Notes: generated by a model not told the origin, from the letters alone. A stretch of DNA of 64,000 nucleotides from Flavobacteriaceae bacterium UBA3339 (GCA_002360925.1 DERN01000004.1:8231-72230); one strand, 5' to 3'. Counted from the stretch's first letter, positions 27,253-37,684 are shown. A program made the numbers and translations.

Positions 27253-28777
27253 CTAAACAGGACAAATGAAATTTATTTTCGTTTGTCCTGTTCTTATTTT
27301 GGGGTAATTCGTTGTTTATCTGAAAGATATGGTTAGCGATGATGTTCATTCGGGCGGTTCGATAAGTTTTTCCGTCAAACTCCAATTTTTCGGGGAATAT
27401 CGAACCAATTATATCCCGCCTTGTGTTTATTTCGCCCTCGCTGTACATTTTGGGAATATTTTCTATGTAATTTAAAGCCCTGTCCAAAGACTTTTCTATA
27501 TTGATTTTCTTGGTATCAGAACCGTCCTTGCTCAACTGTTCTTCCAAACTCTCAATTCGTTTTCTACACTCATCTTTGATTTCGAGGTATTCCTCATCAT
27601 CAATAATTTCAGATAGCAGTTTGTTGCGTGCTACTGATAACCTTGCATTCAGTTTATCTATTTCCTGTGCAATCTGTTTCTTTTCGTCAAATGGATTATT
27701 CACGAATTTCTTGTAGTTGTCCAGCAACAGTTTTTTCACTATTTGAGAGGTACCGTTTAATGCAAACTGACGCATACTCTTTTCAAAAATATCATTGGCT
27801 AATTCAGCTTTTTGACGGAAGCCACAGGAGGAAACGCAATGGTAGTAGTAATAACGGCTTGTTCTTCCTTTGGAAGCACTTCCTGTCAGGTTGCGACCAC
27901 ATTCAGGACATACCAAGAAGCCACGTAAGGGCAGGTTCTCGTCTGAAAGTATTTTCGTATTGGGACGTTCTACTCTTTTGTTTCCGTCCAATATCAGTTG
28001 CACCCTATCAAAAAGTTCTTTAGAGATAAGCGGTTCGTGCTGACCTTGTACCAAATGTGCTTCTTCGTCCTTGAATTTGGCAATGAATATCTTGCCATAG
28101 TACAGCGGATTACGTATGGCTACGTGGAAAGCACTTCGACTTATAGTTGTCTTGTGTAACGTATTCATATTCTGCCGTACTTGGTCACAGGCAAACACGC
28201 CTTTTGCTATTTCGTTGAAAGCCCAACGCATAGCTGATGCTTCAGGTTCTTTTGGAGCAATGTATTTTCTTCCGTCCTCTTTGCTTCTGTTAATATATCC
28301 GAAAGGAGCTCTACCCATTAAACGCCCCTCTTTCCTTGCCCTACGCATACCGTAAAACGTATTTAATGCCCTGCGGTCATTCTCTACTTCGGGAGCGGAC
28401 AGATATATCGCAAGCATCATCTTGTTTTCGGGAATAGAAAGGTCTAAAGGCTGTTCTACCGCCTGTGGATCTATACCAAGTTTGTTGAGTGTGCTAATCA
28501 TCTGATAGGCATCACCTGCATTACGGCTGAACCTATCCCATTTGGTAAACAGAACAAGGTCAGTCTTTGAACTTTTCTTTTTAAGGCTGTTCAGCAATCT
28601 CGTCCATTCGGGTCGGTTAAAGGTTTTGGCGGAATGGTCTTCGTAGATAACCTGCCCGACAGCAATCTTATTAGTCGCACAGTACCTTTTCAGACGTTCC
28701 TCTTGGTCACGCTGTGAATATCCCTTGTCTGCCTGTTCGTCCGTGGAAACACGGATATATAAATCGGCTCTTTTCAT
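27212..28777 (-). CDS. Large serine recombinase (integrase)
   Basis: A 521-residue site-specific recombinase. The N-terminal resolvase domain has the catalytic Ser in YIRVSTDEQ (Ser11) and the Arg-containing SKTDLVLFTKWDRFSRN. A Recombinase domain (~170-270) follows, then a zinc ribbon with CPECG and a paired Cys near residues 290-325, and a coiled-coil segment at ~365-420. It is expected to integrate and excise the element. The last ~14 residues (VAGTGLEPVTFGL) are read from the antisense of tRNA-fMet and so are supplied by the host; in the excised circle the frame would run into the other element end instead. Confidence 0.93.
   Translation of the reverse strand: MKRADLYIRVSTDEQADKGYSQRDQEERLKRYCATNKIAVGQVIYEDHSAKTFNRPEWTRLLNSLKKKSSKTDLVLFTKWDRFSRNAGDAYQMISTLNKLGIDPQAVEQPLDLSIPENKMMLAIYLSAPEVENDRRALNTFYGMRRARKEGRLMGRAPFGYINRSKEDGRKYIAPKEPEASAMRWAFNEIAKGVFACDQVRQNMNTLHKTTISRSAFHVAIRNPLYYGKIFIAKFKDEEAHLVQGQHEPLISKELFDRVQLILDGNKRVERPNTKILSDENLPLRGFLVCPECGRNLTGSASKGRTSRYYYYHCVSSCGFRQKAELANDIFEKSMRQFALNGTSQIVKKLLLDNYKKFVNNPFDEKKQIAQEIDKLNARLSVARNKLLSEIIDDEEYLEIKDECRKRIESLEEQLSKDGSDTKKINIEKSLDRALNYIENIPKMYSEGEINTRRDIIGSIFPEKLEFDGKTYRTARMNIIANHIFQINNELPQNKNRTNENKFHLSCLVAGTGLEPVTFGL
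27249..27257. other. attL: left attachment core of the integrated element
   Basis: GCTACTAAA at the 3' end of tRNA-fMet is repeated at 46852-46860, just before a terminator hairpin that fits as the original end of the tRNA transcript. The exact crossover bases are not known. Confidence 0.65.
27256..27292. repeat. Inverted repeat at the left element end
   Basis: AACAGGACAAA and TTTGTCCTGTT separated by 15 bases, inside the recombinase C-terminal codons. It is followed by T-rich sequence on the plus strand, so after integration it can serve as a terminator for tRNA-fMet. Confidence 0.6.
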
Positions 28778-28836
28778 AGCTAATCTTTTTGAGTGGGTAT
28801 TAATGTTTTGTGGGATTAGCTAAAGTACGAAATAAA

Positions 28837-28998
28837 TCATTCGGTATCAAAGCATTCACGGATAATTATCATTGTGAGGTTGTACAGAAACTCCATAATC
28901 AGTTCGGCTTTTTCCTGTTCCACATCAATACCTGCCTCACGGAGAAGCTCCATTGCTTCTTCGATCGGTATTTTCTCTATTTCCTTTCTCTCCTGCAT
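28837..28998 (-). CDS. Small mobile-element protein (53 residues)
   Basis: A small gene upstream of the recombinase. It begins MQERKEIEKIPIEEAMELLR, continues with a Glu-rich helix (GIDVEQEKAELIMEFLYNL) and ends RECFDTE. Small proteins with the pattern 'EEA(E/L)xIMEFLY' are common in Bacteroidota mobile elements, though their function is unknown. A degraded relative lies at 38357. It is followed by the recombinase 59 bases on and may be cotranscribed with it. Confidence 0.6.
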   Translation of the reverse strand: MQERKEIEKIPIEEAMELLREAGIDVEQEKAELIMEFLYNLTMIIIRECFDTE

Positions 28999-29487
28999 TG
29001 CCTAACGTTGTGGTGTTACGGCTAAAGTAGTTAAGGAAATAGGTCAGGCTTAAAATGTTGCAGTCAGAGGTAGTATTTGGCGTTTAAAGGTAGTTTGTGC
29101 AGTTTTTACACTTCTCCAATCCGACTTACATAGTCAAGTTTTGGTCTAATATGGCTTGGCATCATTTGGCATTCAAAGGTTGCATTTGGCACTATGCTGT
29201 ATGGCAATGGTTCAGGGTACATCTCTTTACTTTGTAAATGGATTATGGAGGTGTTTTAATCCGGAAAGCAACGTGTTTAGGAACAGAAAACGGAAGCAGT
29301 TTCGGACTGCTTTTTTCGGCTAACTCCAATCCGTTTGCAAAACGGATTTTTCTGAACTCCTGTTCAGAGCAAGTTATCTTTTGAGGTGCTCGAAATGAAT
29401 TTCGGCACTCAAAAGTACTTGCCCTTGTAGGGGGCTGAAAACCGCTCCGAAGTCGCAGTTTTGGTTTAACATTAAAATGGATTTATT
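28999..29487. other. Non-coding region with oriT-like structure and short direct repeats
   Basis: 489 bases without a credible gene. From left to right: two copies of ATTTGGC[AG]TT[TC]AAAGGT[AT]G (29075-29093 and 29164-29182) and a third partial copy at 29184; a terminator-like hairpin with GCAGT/ACTGC and T6 (29294-29316); a hairpin AATCCGTTT/AAACGGATT (29328-29348); a long inverted repeat CTTTTGAG..CTCAAAAG (29378-29415); and TTGCCCTTGTAGGGGG (29420-29435). Position just upstream of mobA supports an origin of transfer. Confidence 0.6.
29378..29435. other. Candidate origin of transfer (oriT)
   Basis: An 38-base inverted repeat (CTTTTGAG, GTGC, CGAAAT / ATTTCG, GCAC, CTCAAAAG) is followed directly by TTGCCCTTGTAGGGGG. 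An inverted repeat next to a conserved nick-type sequence upstream of a relaxase operon is the usual oriT layout. The nick position is not known. Confidence 0.5.
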
Positions 29488-29922
29488 ATGGAAGAAAAGA
29501 ACAGTAAACAAATTAGGAAAACAGGTAGAAAACCGAAGATTGACCCTGCCGTACATCGGTATTCCATTAACCTGAATGCAGAGGTAAATGCCAAGTTTCT
29601 TGCCCTTTTTGACCAATCGGGAATGAACATAAAAGCACATTTCATTACGGCTTGCATCTTTCAGAATACGGTAAAGACCGTAAAAATTGATATGAATGCG
29701 GTAGAATACTACACAGGACTGACCAAATTTTTCGGTCAGTTTCGGGGAATAGCAACCAATTACAACCAGATTGTAAGATTATTGAACGCTAATTTTTCGG
29801 AGAAAAAAGCATCTGCATACCTCTATAAATTGGAAAAACAGACCGCAGGAATGAAAGAACTGTTGCTAAAGGTTTTAATTCTTACCGATGAATTTGAAAA
29901 GAAATACCTAAACAAAGAGTAA
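29488..29922 (+). CDS. mobA: Mobilization protein MobA (MobC-type relaxosome accessory)
   Basis: A 144-residue basic DNA-binding protein that helps the relaxase at oriT. The start MEEKNSKQIRKTGRKPKIDP is followed by a ribbon-helix-helix-like segment (YSINLNAEVNAKFLALFDQSGM) and then a MobC-like helical part (FFGQFRGIATNYNQIVRLLNANF), which matches Bacteroidota MobA/BmgB-type proteins. mobB starts 4 bases after its stop. The name mobA is by analogy with Bacteroides elements. Confidence 0.85.
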   Translation: MEEKNSKQIRKTGRKPKIDPAVHRYSINLNAEVNAKFLALFDQSGMNIKAHFITACIFQNTVKTVKIDMNAVEYYTGLTKFFGQFRGIATNYNQIVRLLNANFSEKKASAYLYKLEKQTAGMKELLLKVLILTDEFEKKYLNKE

Positions 29923-29926
29923 AAAA

Positions 29927-31189
29927 ATGATTGCAAAAATCGGAAAAGGAAGCAATATGTATGGTGCTATTCTGTACAATCAGCAGAAAGTGGACAGGGA
30001 AAACGGAGCGGTTTTGTTGTTGAACAAAATTCCTGACACCATTGACGGAAAGTATTCCGTAGCTTATTTCCATAAATGTTTTGAACCGTACTTGTCTGCC
30101 AATATCAAAACGGAAAAGACAGTACGGCATATTTCGTTGAACCCCGACCCGAAAGACAAGGTAAGCGATGAGCAGTTTACGGAAATGGCACAGGAATATA
30201 TGGAACGTATGGGTTACAAAAATCAGCCTTTTATCGTTTTCAAACATACAGATATTGACCGCACACATATTCATATTGTTTCAACCTGCGTGGGTATTGA
30301 CGGAAAGAAAATTCCCGATGATTACGACCACAAACGCTCGATGGCAATCTGTCGGGATTTGGAGCAGAAATACAACCTACACAAAGCCACCGAACAGGAA
30401 CAGAAACAAGCCGATAAGATTTTCAAAAAGGTAGAACAGCAGAAAGGCGATATTAAAAGTCAAATGGCTTCGGTAGTACGGCATCTGCCAAAATATTATC
30501 AGTACACAAGTCTTGGAGCATACAACGCCTTGCTTTCATTTTTTAATATTACGGCAGAGGAAATAAAAGGAGAACGGAACGGCAAGCCTGTACACGGATT
30601 GGTATATTTTGCACTGAACGGCAAGGGAGAAAAGGTAAGCAATCCGTTCAAATCATCGCTATTCGGGAAAGATGCAGGGATTGCACAACTTCAAAAACAC
30701 TTTGAGCAGTCCAAAGAGAAAATGAAAACCAACCCTGCAAGGTCTGTTTTAAAGAATACCGTTGAACTGGCTATGCACACCACAAACAACGAAAGGGAAT
30801 TTAAAAAGCAACTTGCAGAACAGAGCATACATACTGCTGTAAGGCGTAATGACAACGGACGGATTTACGGCATTACCTTTATTGACAACGGTAGCCGTAC
30901 CGTTTGGAACGGCTCACAGTTAGACAGAAATCTATCAGCCAATCTGTTTAACGAATGGTGGAACAACGGAAACAAACCCGAATTGAAAACACAGCACATC
31001 TCTATTTCCAAACCGAATACAATAGACGATTTGCCAGCGAAAGACCTTTTTGAGTTTATTCCACAAGAACATTCGGCTAATTTCGATATGGGATTGTTTA
31101 GCCTGTTACCCGATGCACAAGGTGTGGATTACGAAGAAGAACAGTTTGCCAAAAGAATGAAGAAAAAGAAGAAACGCAGGAGGTTGTAG
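29927..31189 (+). CDS. mobB: Relaxase MobB
   Basis: A 420-residue relaxase/mobilization nuclease that nicks oriT and pilots the strand to the recipient. The MOBP-like three-His site is visible: His107 and HIH at 114-116 in FKHTDIDRTHIHIV, plus the N-terminal GKGSNMYGAILYNQQKV, which is likely to hold the catalytic Tyr (Tyr12 or Tyr17), and HISLNPDPKD at 68-77. The C-terminus is Lys/Arg-rich (KKKKKRRRL). mobA is directly upstream; no coupling-protein gene (mobC/traG-like) follows, so the element needs a helper. Confidence 0.93.
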   Translation: MIAKIGKGSNMYGAILYNQQKVDRENGAVLLLNKIPDTIDGKYSVAYFHKCFEPYLSANIKTEKTVRHISLNPDPKDKVSDEQFTEMAQEYMERMGYKNQPFIVFKHTDIDRTHIHIVSTCVGIDGKKIPDDYDHKRSMAICRDLEQKYNLHKATEQEQKQADKIFKKVEQQKGDIKSQMASVVRHLPKYYQYTSLGAYNALLSFFNITAEEIKGERNGKPVHGLVYFALNGKGEKVSNPFKSSLFGKDAGIAQLQKHFEQSKEKMKTNPARSVLKNTVELAMHTTNNEREFKKQLAEQSIHTAVRRNDNGRIYGITFIDNGSRTVWNGSQLDRNLSANLFNEWWNNGNKPELKTQHISISKPNTIDDLPAKDLFEFIPQEHSANFDMGLFSLLPDAQGVDYEEEQFAKRMKKKKKRRRL

Positions 31190-31223
31190 TACAACGGAAA
31201 ATCTGTTTGAACAAAAAAAGTTA

Positions 31224-31258
31224 ATCTACCTATTAGTAGATAGAAATTTATATCTTTG
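31224..31258 (+). promoter_or_regulatory. TetR-type operator and -7 box of the TetR gene
   Basis: A palindrome ATCTAC-N6-GTAGAT (31224-31241) lies directly upstream of TATCTTTG (31251-31258), a -7 box only 4 bases before the ATG at 31263. This fits an autoregulated promoter with almost no 5' leader. Binding by the TetR protein is inferred. Confidence 0.6.
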
Positions 31259-31262
31259 CTTT

Positions 31263-31817
31263 ATGGAAACAAAAGAAAAAATAGTAACCGAAGCCATAGC
31301 ATTTATCACGACAAGAGGAACAAATGCTTTTAGTTACAAGGATATATCTAAAGAAATTGGTATTAAAACTTCTTCTATCCACTATTATTTTCCGACAAAA
31401 AATGATTTGATTGTAGCTGTTTTAGAACATGTTATTCAAAAAAATAAAGAAGATAGAAAGCGAAACAATTACAGCAATATGAAATCGGCTTTAAGAGGTT
31501 ATATAGATGAACATATCTTAATAAGAGAGCAAAATAAAGTCTCAGTAATTGCTGCATTAGCGGCAGATATAAACACTTTAGAGCCTCAAATCAAAGCGAT
31601 ATTAAACAACTATATAGAAGAAGAGATAGATTACTTAGCACAAATTCTGAATAAAGGAGAAAAAGAAAACTTATTCGTTTATAAAGCAACTCCACGTATT
31701 CAGGCTTTAATGATATTGACAAATTTATTGGCTATTTCAAGAATATCGATGATAACGAAGGAAATATATTTTGAAGACGTAGCCCGACAAATAATAATTG
31801 ACATAGAGAAAAAATAA
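31263..31817 (+). CDS. TetR/AcrR-family transcriptional regulator
   Basis: A 184-residue repressor-type protein. The N-terminal HTH is clear (residues ~8-50: IVTEAIAFITTRGTNAFSYKDI.., ending SSIHYYFPTKNDLI). The C-terminal ligand domain is not assignable. Its stop overlaps the start of the ketosynthase gene by one base (TAATG), so the two are coupled; a palindrome lies in its own promoter. It may control the ketosynthase and the following resistance genes. The inducing ligand is unknown. Confidence 0.9.
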   Translation: METKEKIVTEAIAFITTRGTNAFSYKDISKEIGIKTSSIHYYFPTKNDLIVAVLEHVIQKNKEDRKRNNYSNMKSALRGYIDEHILIREQNKVSVIAALAADINTLEPQIKAILNNYIEEEIDYLAQILNKGEKENLFVYKATPRIQALMILTNLLAISRISMITKEIYFEDVARQIIIDIEKK

Positions 31818-33061
31818 TGAAAAGAGTAGTAGTTACAGGGCTTGGAGCATTAACGCCCATTGGAAATAATGTAGACGATTTTTGGCAGTCGCTTTTAACA
31901 GGCGTTAACGGAACTAACCCCATTACAAAATTTGACACATCAAAATTCAAAACAAAATTTGCTTGCGAACTCAAAGGCTTTGACCCATTAAACCATATTG
32001 AAAAAGCAGAAGCAAGAAAATACGATTTGTTTACGCAGTATGCTTTAATTTCCGTTGAAGAAGCCGTTAAAAATGCCAACATTAATTTTGAAACGCTGAA
32101 CAAAAACCGTATTGGCGTTATTTGGGGGTCGGGAAATGGTGGTATCGGCACATTTCAACAGCAGGTAACTGAATTTGCGCAAGGGGACGGAACACCACGT
32201 TTTAGCCCTTTCTTCATCCCGAAGATGATAGTCGATATTGCTTCGGGCATCATCTCGATAAAATATGGGCTTCGGGGCATAAATTTTACAACTGTTTCAG
32301 CTTGTGCTACTTCCAATACCGCAATCATTGATGCCTTTAATTATATCCGTTGGGGCAAAGCAGATATGATAATAACAGGCGGTTCGGAAGCGCCTATCAA
32401 CGAAAGTGCCATTGGTGGTTTCAACGCGTCAAAAGCATTGTCAACCTTAAATGAAAATCCGCAAATGGCATCACGTCCTTTTGACATCAACAGAGACGGT
32501 TTTGTTATGGGCGAGGGAGCAGGTGCAATTATTTTGGAAAACTATGAACACGCTATAAAACGAAATGCTCCAATTATTGCCGAGATTGCTGGCGGTGGCA
32601 TGGCTTCAGACGCATATCATTTAACTGGTACGCACCCAGAGGGAGAAGGGGCATATTTAGGTATGGTTTTAGCATTGGAAGACGCAAATATTTCCGCCAA
32701 TGAAATAGATTATCTGAACACACATGCTACATCAACACCACAAGGCGATATGAGCGAATTAAAAGCAATAGCAAGACTTTTCGGCAGACAAGGCAAATTA
32801 AATATTAGTGCGACAAAATCAATGACAGGACATCTGTTAGGTGCTGCGGGGGCTATCGAAGCAATCGCTTGTATTAAAGCTGTTCAGAATAACATTGTTC
32901 CGCCAACAATCAATTCGGTAGATATTGAACCTGAATATAGGGATATATTTAACTTGACGTTACACCAATCACAACAACGGCAAGTGAATTACGCAATGAG
33001 TAATACTTTTGGTTTTGGCGGACACATTGCCACAAGTATTTTTAAAAAATATGCTGAATAG
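31817..33061 (+). CDS. Beta-ketoacyl-ACP synthase II (FabF-like)
   Basis: A 414-residue condensing enzyme with a complete active site: Cys163 in VSACATSNTAI, His303 in NTHATSTPQGD and His339 in KSMTGHLLGAAGA. FabF elongates fatty acids with malonyl-ACP. The gene is cotranscribed with the TetR gene and is inside a mobile element, separate from any other fatty acid gene, so it is likely a second copy beside the chromosomal fabF. Possible roles are altered membrane lipids or resistance to a FabF inhibitor; both are inference. Confidence 0.9.
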   Translation: MKRVVVTGLGALTPIGNNVDDFWQSLLTGVNGTNPITKFDTSKFKTKFACELKGFDPLNHIEKAEARKYDLFTQYALISVEEAVKNANINFETLNKNRIGVIWGSGNGGIGTFQQQVTEFAQGDGTPRFSPFFIPKMIVDIASGIISIKYGLRGINFTTVSACATSNTAIIDAFNYIRWGKADMIITGGSEAPINESAIGGFNASKALSTLNENPQMASRPFDINRDGFVMGEGAGAIILENYEHAIKRNAPIIAEIAGGGMASDAYHLTGTHPEGEGAYLGMVLALEDANISANEIDYLNTHATSTPQGDMSELKAIARLFGRQGKLNISATKSMTGHLLGAAGAIEAIACIKAVQNNIVPPTINSVDIEPEYRDIFNLTLHQSQQRQVNYAMSNTFGFGGHIATSIFKKYAE

Positions 33062-33215
33062 AGAGTAGGTGCTAACTTCGGTTTGCTCGTGTTGGCGCTA
33101 AATCGAAAGTTCAAGTATCCCAAAATGTTCCTTCGTATAGAAGTTAAAAGTTGGCAATTATCGTAGAACAACCTACAGACAACACAAATATGTAACCGAT
33201 AAATAATTACAAAAT

Positions 33216-34753
<1,538 letters not shown>

Positions 34754-34770
34754 AACAGAAAGGCGAGGAA

Positions 34771-35631
34771 ATGAAAGAGAAAATAGTTAAAAAAAACGAA
34801 ATAAGACTTTTTACCGAAAGTTTTGGATGTGAAAAAAATCCGGCAATACTCTTGATTGCGGGAGCAACGGTATCCATGTTGTATTGGGATGCTGAATTTT
34901 GCCAGAAATTATCTGAAAAGGGATTTTTTGTTATTCGCTATGACAATAGGGATGTAGGAAAATCTACTAATTACGAACCAGGTTCAACCCCCTATGATAT
35001 TGTTGACTTAACCCATGATGCTATTTCAATTTTGGACGGCTATAAAATAGCTAAAGCCAATTTTGTGGGGATTTCACTGGGCGGACTGATTTCTCAAATA
35101 GCATCAATAAAATATGCAGACAGAGTAAATTCAATAACACTAATCTCATCAGGTCCTTGGGGCGACTCAGACCCCACAATTCCTGAAATGGATACGCGTA
35201 TTTTAGATTTTCACGGAAAAGCTGAAACCGTAGATTGGACAAATGAAGACAGTGTGGCAAATTATTTAGTTCAAGGTGCTGAATTGATGAGCGGTAGGAA
35301 ACAATTTGACAAACAAAGAAGTGAAAAACTGATTAGAGCCGAATTTAAAAGAGCTAATAACTATATAAGTATGTTCAATCATGCGGCATTGCAAGGTGGT
35401 GAAGAATACTGGAACAGATTGAGCGAAATCAATCAACCAACCTTAATTATACACGGAACGGACGATAAAATATGGCATTTTAAGAATTCAGCAGTTTTCC
35501 TTGAAAAGATAAACGGCTCAAAACTAATAACGCTTGATGGAACCGGACACGAACTACATTTCGAAGATTGGAATAAAATTATTGATGGAATAACGCAACA
35601 TATAACAAATAACAAAAGAATGAACGAATAA
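34771..35631 (+). CDS. Alpha/beta hydrolase, possible EstT-like macrolide esterase
   Basis: A 286-residue serine hydrolase. The nucleophile elbow is GISLGG with Ser102, the acid is probably Asp231/232 in HGTDDKIWH, and the base is His260 in GTGHELH. The DNRDVGKST segment is typical of the RdmC-like esterase family. It is 17 bases downstream of tet(X) in the same direction. EstT, a macrolide esterase described from Sphingobacterium, is an alpha/beta hydrolase encoded next to tet(X), so EstT is a good candidate; I could not align the two. Another esterase is possible. Confidence 0.68.
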   Translation: MKEKIVKKNEIRLFTESFGCEKNPAILLIAGATVSMLYWDAEFCQKLSEKGFFVIRYDNRDVGKSTNYEPGSTPYDIVDLTHDAISILDGYKIAKANFVGISLGGLISQIASIKYADRVNSITLISSGPWGDSDPTIPEMDTRILDFHGKAETVDWTNEDSVANYLVQGAELMSGRKQFDKQRSEKLIRAEFKRANNYISMFNHAALQGGEEYWNRLSEINQPTLIIHGTDDKIWHFKNSAVFLEKINGSKLITLDGTGHELHFEDWNKIIDGITQHITNNKRMNE

Positions 35632-35778
35632 GGGTATTATGTATTTCCACATCAACGGTTTAGAGATTGAAGCTAATATAAATATGTTCTTTGAATAACA
35701 TCTTTTGGTGTTTTTAATAATCATACTACGCAATATTCTTTTTATAAAAGTAAATATTGTAAACAAACTAAATACGAA

Positions 35779-36624
35779 ATGGTATCTTCATTAAATCATA
35801 TTATCTCAGAGGTACAGCGAAAAGAAAATGCCATTTCGCTGTCTGCGCCTAATATAATTGATGAAGCGCACCAAATGACTATATACCTAAAAGAGTATTT
35901 ATGGTCAATAAGAGAGGATATTATAAAGCAGGGTTTTAAAAACCATTGGGAGGAAATCAACTTCTTTCGCAACATTAAGCCATACATCCTCTCCAAACTC
36001 ATTTACCACAATAAGATCTTTCGCATACAGACAGCTTGTCCTGTTGAAGGAGGAAAAATGTACACAAGTTATTTTTCAGAACAATTGCAAGAATTAAAGC
36101 AGGAATACAGAGAACATATCTACAATTCAGATTTTTACAGATATTATCGCTCAGGAAGAACTGACCGTGATGAAACCTATTTTAGGTTAGGCAACATTAA
36201 TTTCCACGATGGTCTGAATAGTTTTGTATTTGAAATTGACCCGCTGTTTTCTACCTATTATGATAATAAAGTGGCTCGGATAATAGCCAACGAGCTACTT
36301 TATACCTATATACTCCAAAAAATTAATGATGATGAAATAGCAGGTTCTCTTTCTGTAAGAGATATTTCATCTGATGCTATTCATTGGACAGATACCAAAA
36401 ACGCCCTGATAGAACTGATTTATGCTCTTTATGCGAACGGTTCACTTTCCTACGGTAAAATAGGGATACGAAAAATCAGTTTGGTTTTAGAAAAACTGTT
36501 TCAGATTACCTTAGGAGATTTGCACAATTCTTTCCATAGGATGAAATACCGTGCCGGTTCCCGAACCGCATTTTTAGACCAACTGAAATCTTCTTTGGAA
36601 GAATATATGGGCAAGGATTTATAG
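35779..36624 (+). CDS. rteC: RteC-like regulator of element excision
   Basis: A 281-residue protein resembling RteC of the Bacteroides element CTnDOT, which activates excision genes after tetracycline induction. Visible are a helical N-terminal domain (ISEVQRKENAISLSAPNII, KEYLWSIREDII), a middle YRYYRSGRTDRDETYFRLG and a winged-helix-like C-terminal part (WTDTKNALIELIYALYANGSLSYG). No RteA/RteB two-component genes are here, so its regulation is not the classic cascade. Its position next to tet(X) may still link it to tetracycline exposure. Confidence 0.8.
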   Translation: MVSSLNHIISEVQRKENAISLSAPNIIDEAHQMTIYLKEYLWSIREDIIKQGFKNHWEEINFFRNIKPYILSKLIYHNKIFRIQTACPVEGGKMYTSYFSEQLQELKQEYREHIYNSDFYRYYRSGRTDRDETYFRLGNINFHDGLNSFVFEIDPLFSTYYDNKVARIIANELLYTYILQKINDDEIAGSLSVRDISSDAIHWTDTKNALIELIYALYANGSLSYGKIGIRKISLVLEKLFQITLGDLHNSFHRMKYRAGSRTAFLDQLKSSLEEYMGKDL

Positions 36625-36795
36625 AGGTATCAAAAACAAACAAAAAGGGAAACAAAGATAACGGATATAAGATAACTTCACACGCATAATGGCTTCGCCA
36701 CCCTTCGGGATTTATAGTGCTTCGTAATCTAATATCCATTAGCAGAATGGCTTTCTTTTTTTTCTGTTTTTTTCTTTTGAAGTGAATTTTAAGAG

Positions 36796-36981
36796 TTATT
36801 CATCTTTGTTGGGTGTGGTCTTATCTTCAGAATCAATACTTTTATAGTACTCTTTCATTGTAGAACTCACAATTATTTCGACAATAAGATCTATCAAACG
36901 ATCTTCTTTTTCCTTTTCCAACTTTTTATAAAGCGTGTCAATATCTTCAAGGCTCTGTTCAGGTGTTTTACCCTTTTTCAT
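36796..36981 (-). CDS. Small hypothetical protein (61 residues)
   Basis: A charged, helical small protein (MKKGKTPEQSLEDIDTLYKK start, ending EDKTTPNKDE). Its coding is plausible from codon use and from the A-rich leader. No family recognised. It runs opposite to the surrounding cargo genes. Confidence 0.45.
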   Translation of the reverse strand: MKKGKTPEQSLEDIDTLYKKLEKEKEDRLIDLIVEIIVSSTMKEYYKSIDSEDKTTPNKDE

Positions 36982-37166
36982 AACATCTTATTTTAGACGA
37001 TAATTTAAAGAAAAACACAGGCTTAAAATTTTGAAATATAAAGCTTAATTGAAATATAACTTTGACAAAAGTTATTTTTTAAGCCGAAGTTATGTAGAGA
37101 ATTTATCTCATTTTTTTCCTTTGTTAAATTGTTATGTCGACAAACAACAATGTAAGCAAAAATGTT

Positions 37167-37174
37167 TATATTTG
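37167..37174 (+). promoter_or_regulatory. -7 box of the toxin-antitoxin pair
   Basis: TATATTTG lies 4 bases before the ATG at 37179. The spacing implies an almost leaderless mRNA. No clear -33 TTG at the right spacing. Confidence 0.5.
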
Positions 37175-37178
37175 TAAT

Positions 37179-37682
37179 ATGATTAGGCAATTTGAAAAAT
37201 ATAAAGGAATACATCCGGGTATTGTACTTGATAGAGAATTAAAAAAACGTTCTATCAAACAACGTCCTTTTGCTTTGTCTTTAGAGGAACATCCTCAAAC
37301 GTTTAATGCCATTACCAAAGGTAAAAGAGGAATTAGTACGGCATTAGCGTTGAAGATTGAGCGAGAACTTGGTTTGGAAGAAGGTACTTTGGTGATATTG
37401 CAGGCATATTATGATATCCAAAAAATCAAAGAAAAAGAAATCCAAAATACTCCTGATCTGCATATCCTGAGTAAAGCTTTGTTTTGGGATACGGATATTC
37501 AACACATAGATTGGGATCGACAATACAGAGCTGTTATTCAACGTGTTTTTGAGCGAGGAAATGAGAATGACAAAGATGAGATCATTCGCTTTTATAGTGC
37601 TGAAAAAGTCAACCAAGCTTTGCAGGAGTCCAATATCCGAAACCCATATACTATATACAGATTCAATAAAACTACAGACTAA
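37179..37682 (+). CDS. HigA/XRE-like antitoxin of an AbiEii-type pair
   Basis: A 167-residue protein from MIRQFEKYKGIHPGIVLDRE; the open frame has 15 more upstream codons that lie before the promoter. The N-terminal half is an XRE/HigA-like helix-turn-helix (RPFALSLEEHPQTFNAITKGKRGISTALALKIERELGL). The C-terminal part (FWDTDIQHIDWDRQYRAVIQRVFERG) resembles the DUF6922-type tail found in antitoxins. The toxin gene starts 2 bases after the stop, so it is a bicistronic pair that probably autoregulates. Confidence 0.78.
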   Translation: MIRQFEKYKGIHPGIVLDRELKKRSIKQRPFALSLEEHPQTFNAITKGKRGISTALALKIERELGLEEGTLVILQAYYDIQKIKEKEIQNTPDLHILSKALFWDTDIQHIDWDRQYRAVIQRVFERGNENDKDEIIRFYSAEKVNQALQESNIRNPYTIYRFNKTTD

Positions 37683-37684
37683 TT

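Noticed and set aside
28810..29025. A 71-residue plus-strand frame upstream of the recombinase
   Set aside because: It is the complement of the better-supported 53-residue minus-strand gene at 28837-28998.
29374..29657. Two overlapping minus-strand frames of 61 and 88 residues near the oriT region
   Set aside because: They overlap mobA and the oriT inverted repeat and show no protein-like pattern; mobA on the other strand is clearly real.
33062..33215. Spacer between the ketosynthase and NTF2-like genes as a hidden gene or recombination site
   Set aside because: I see no open frame of useful length and no clear inverted repeat or integron-type site.
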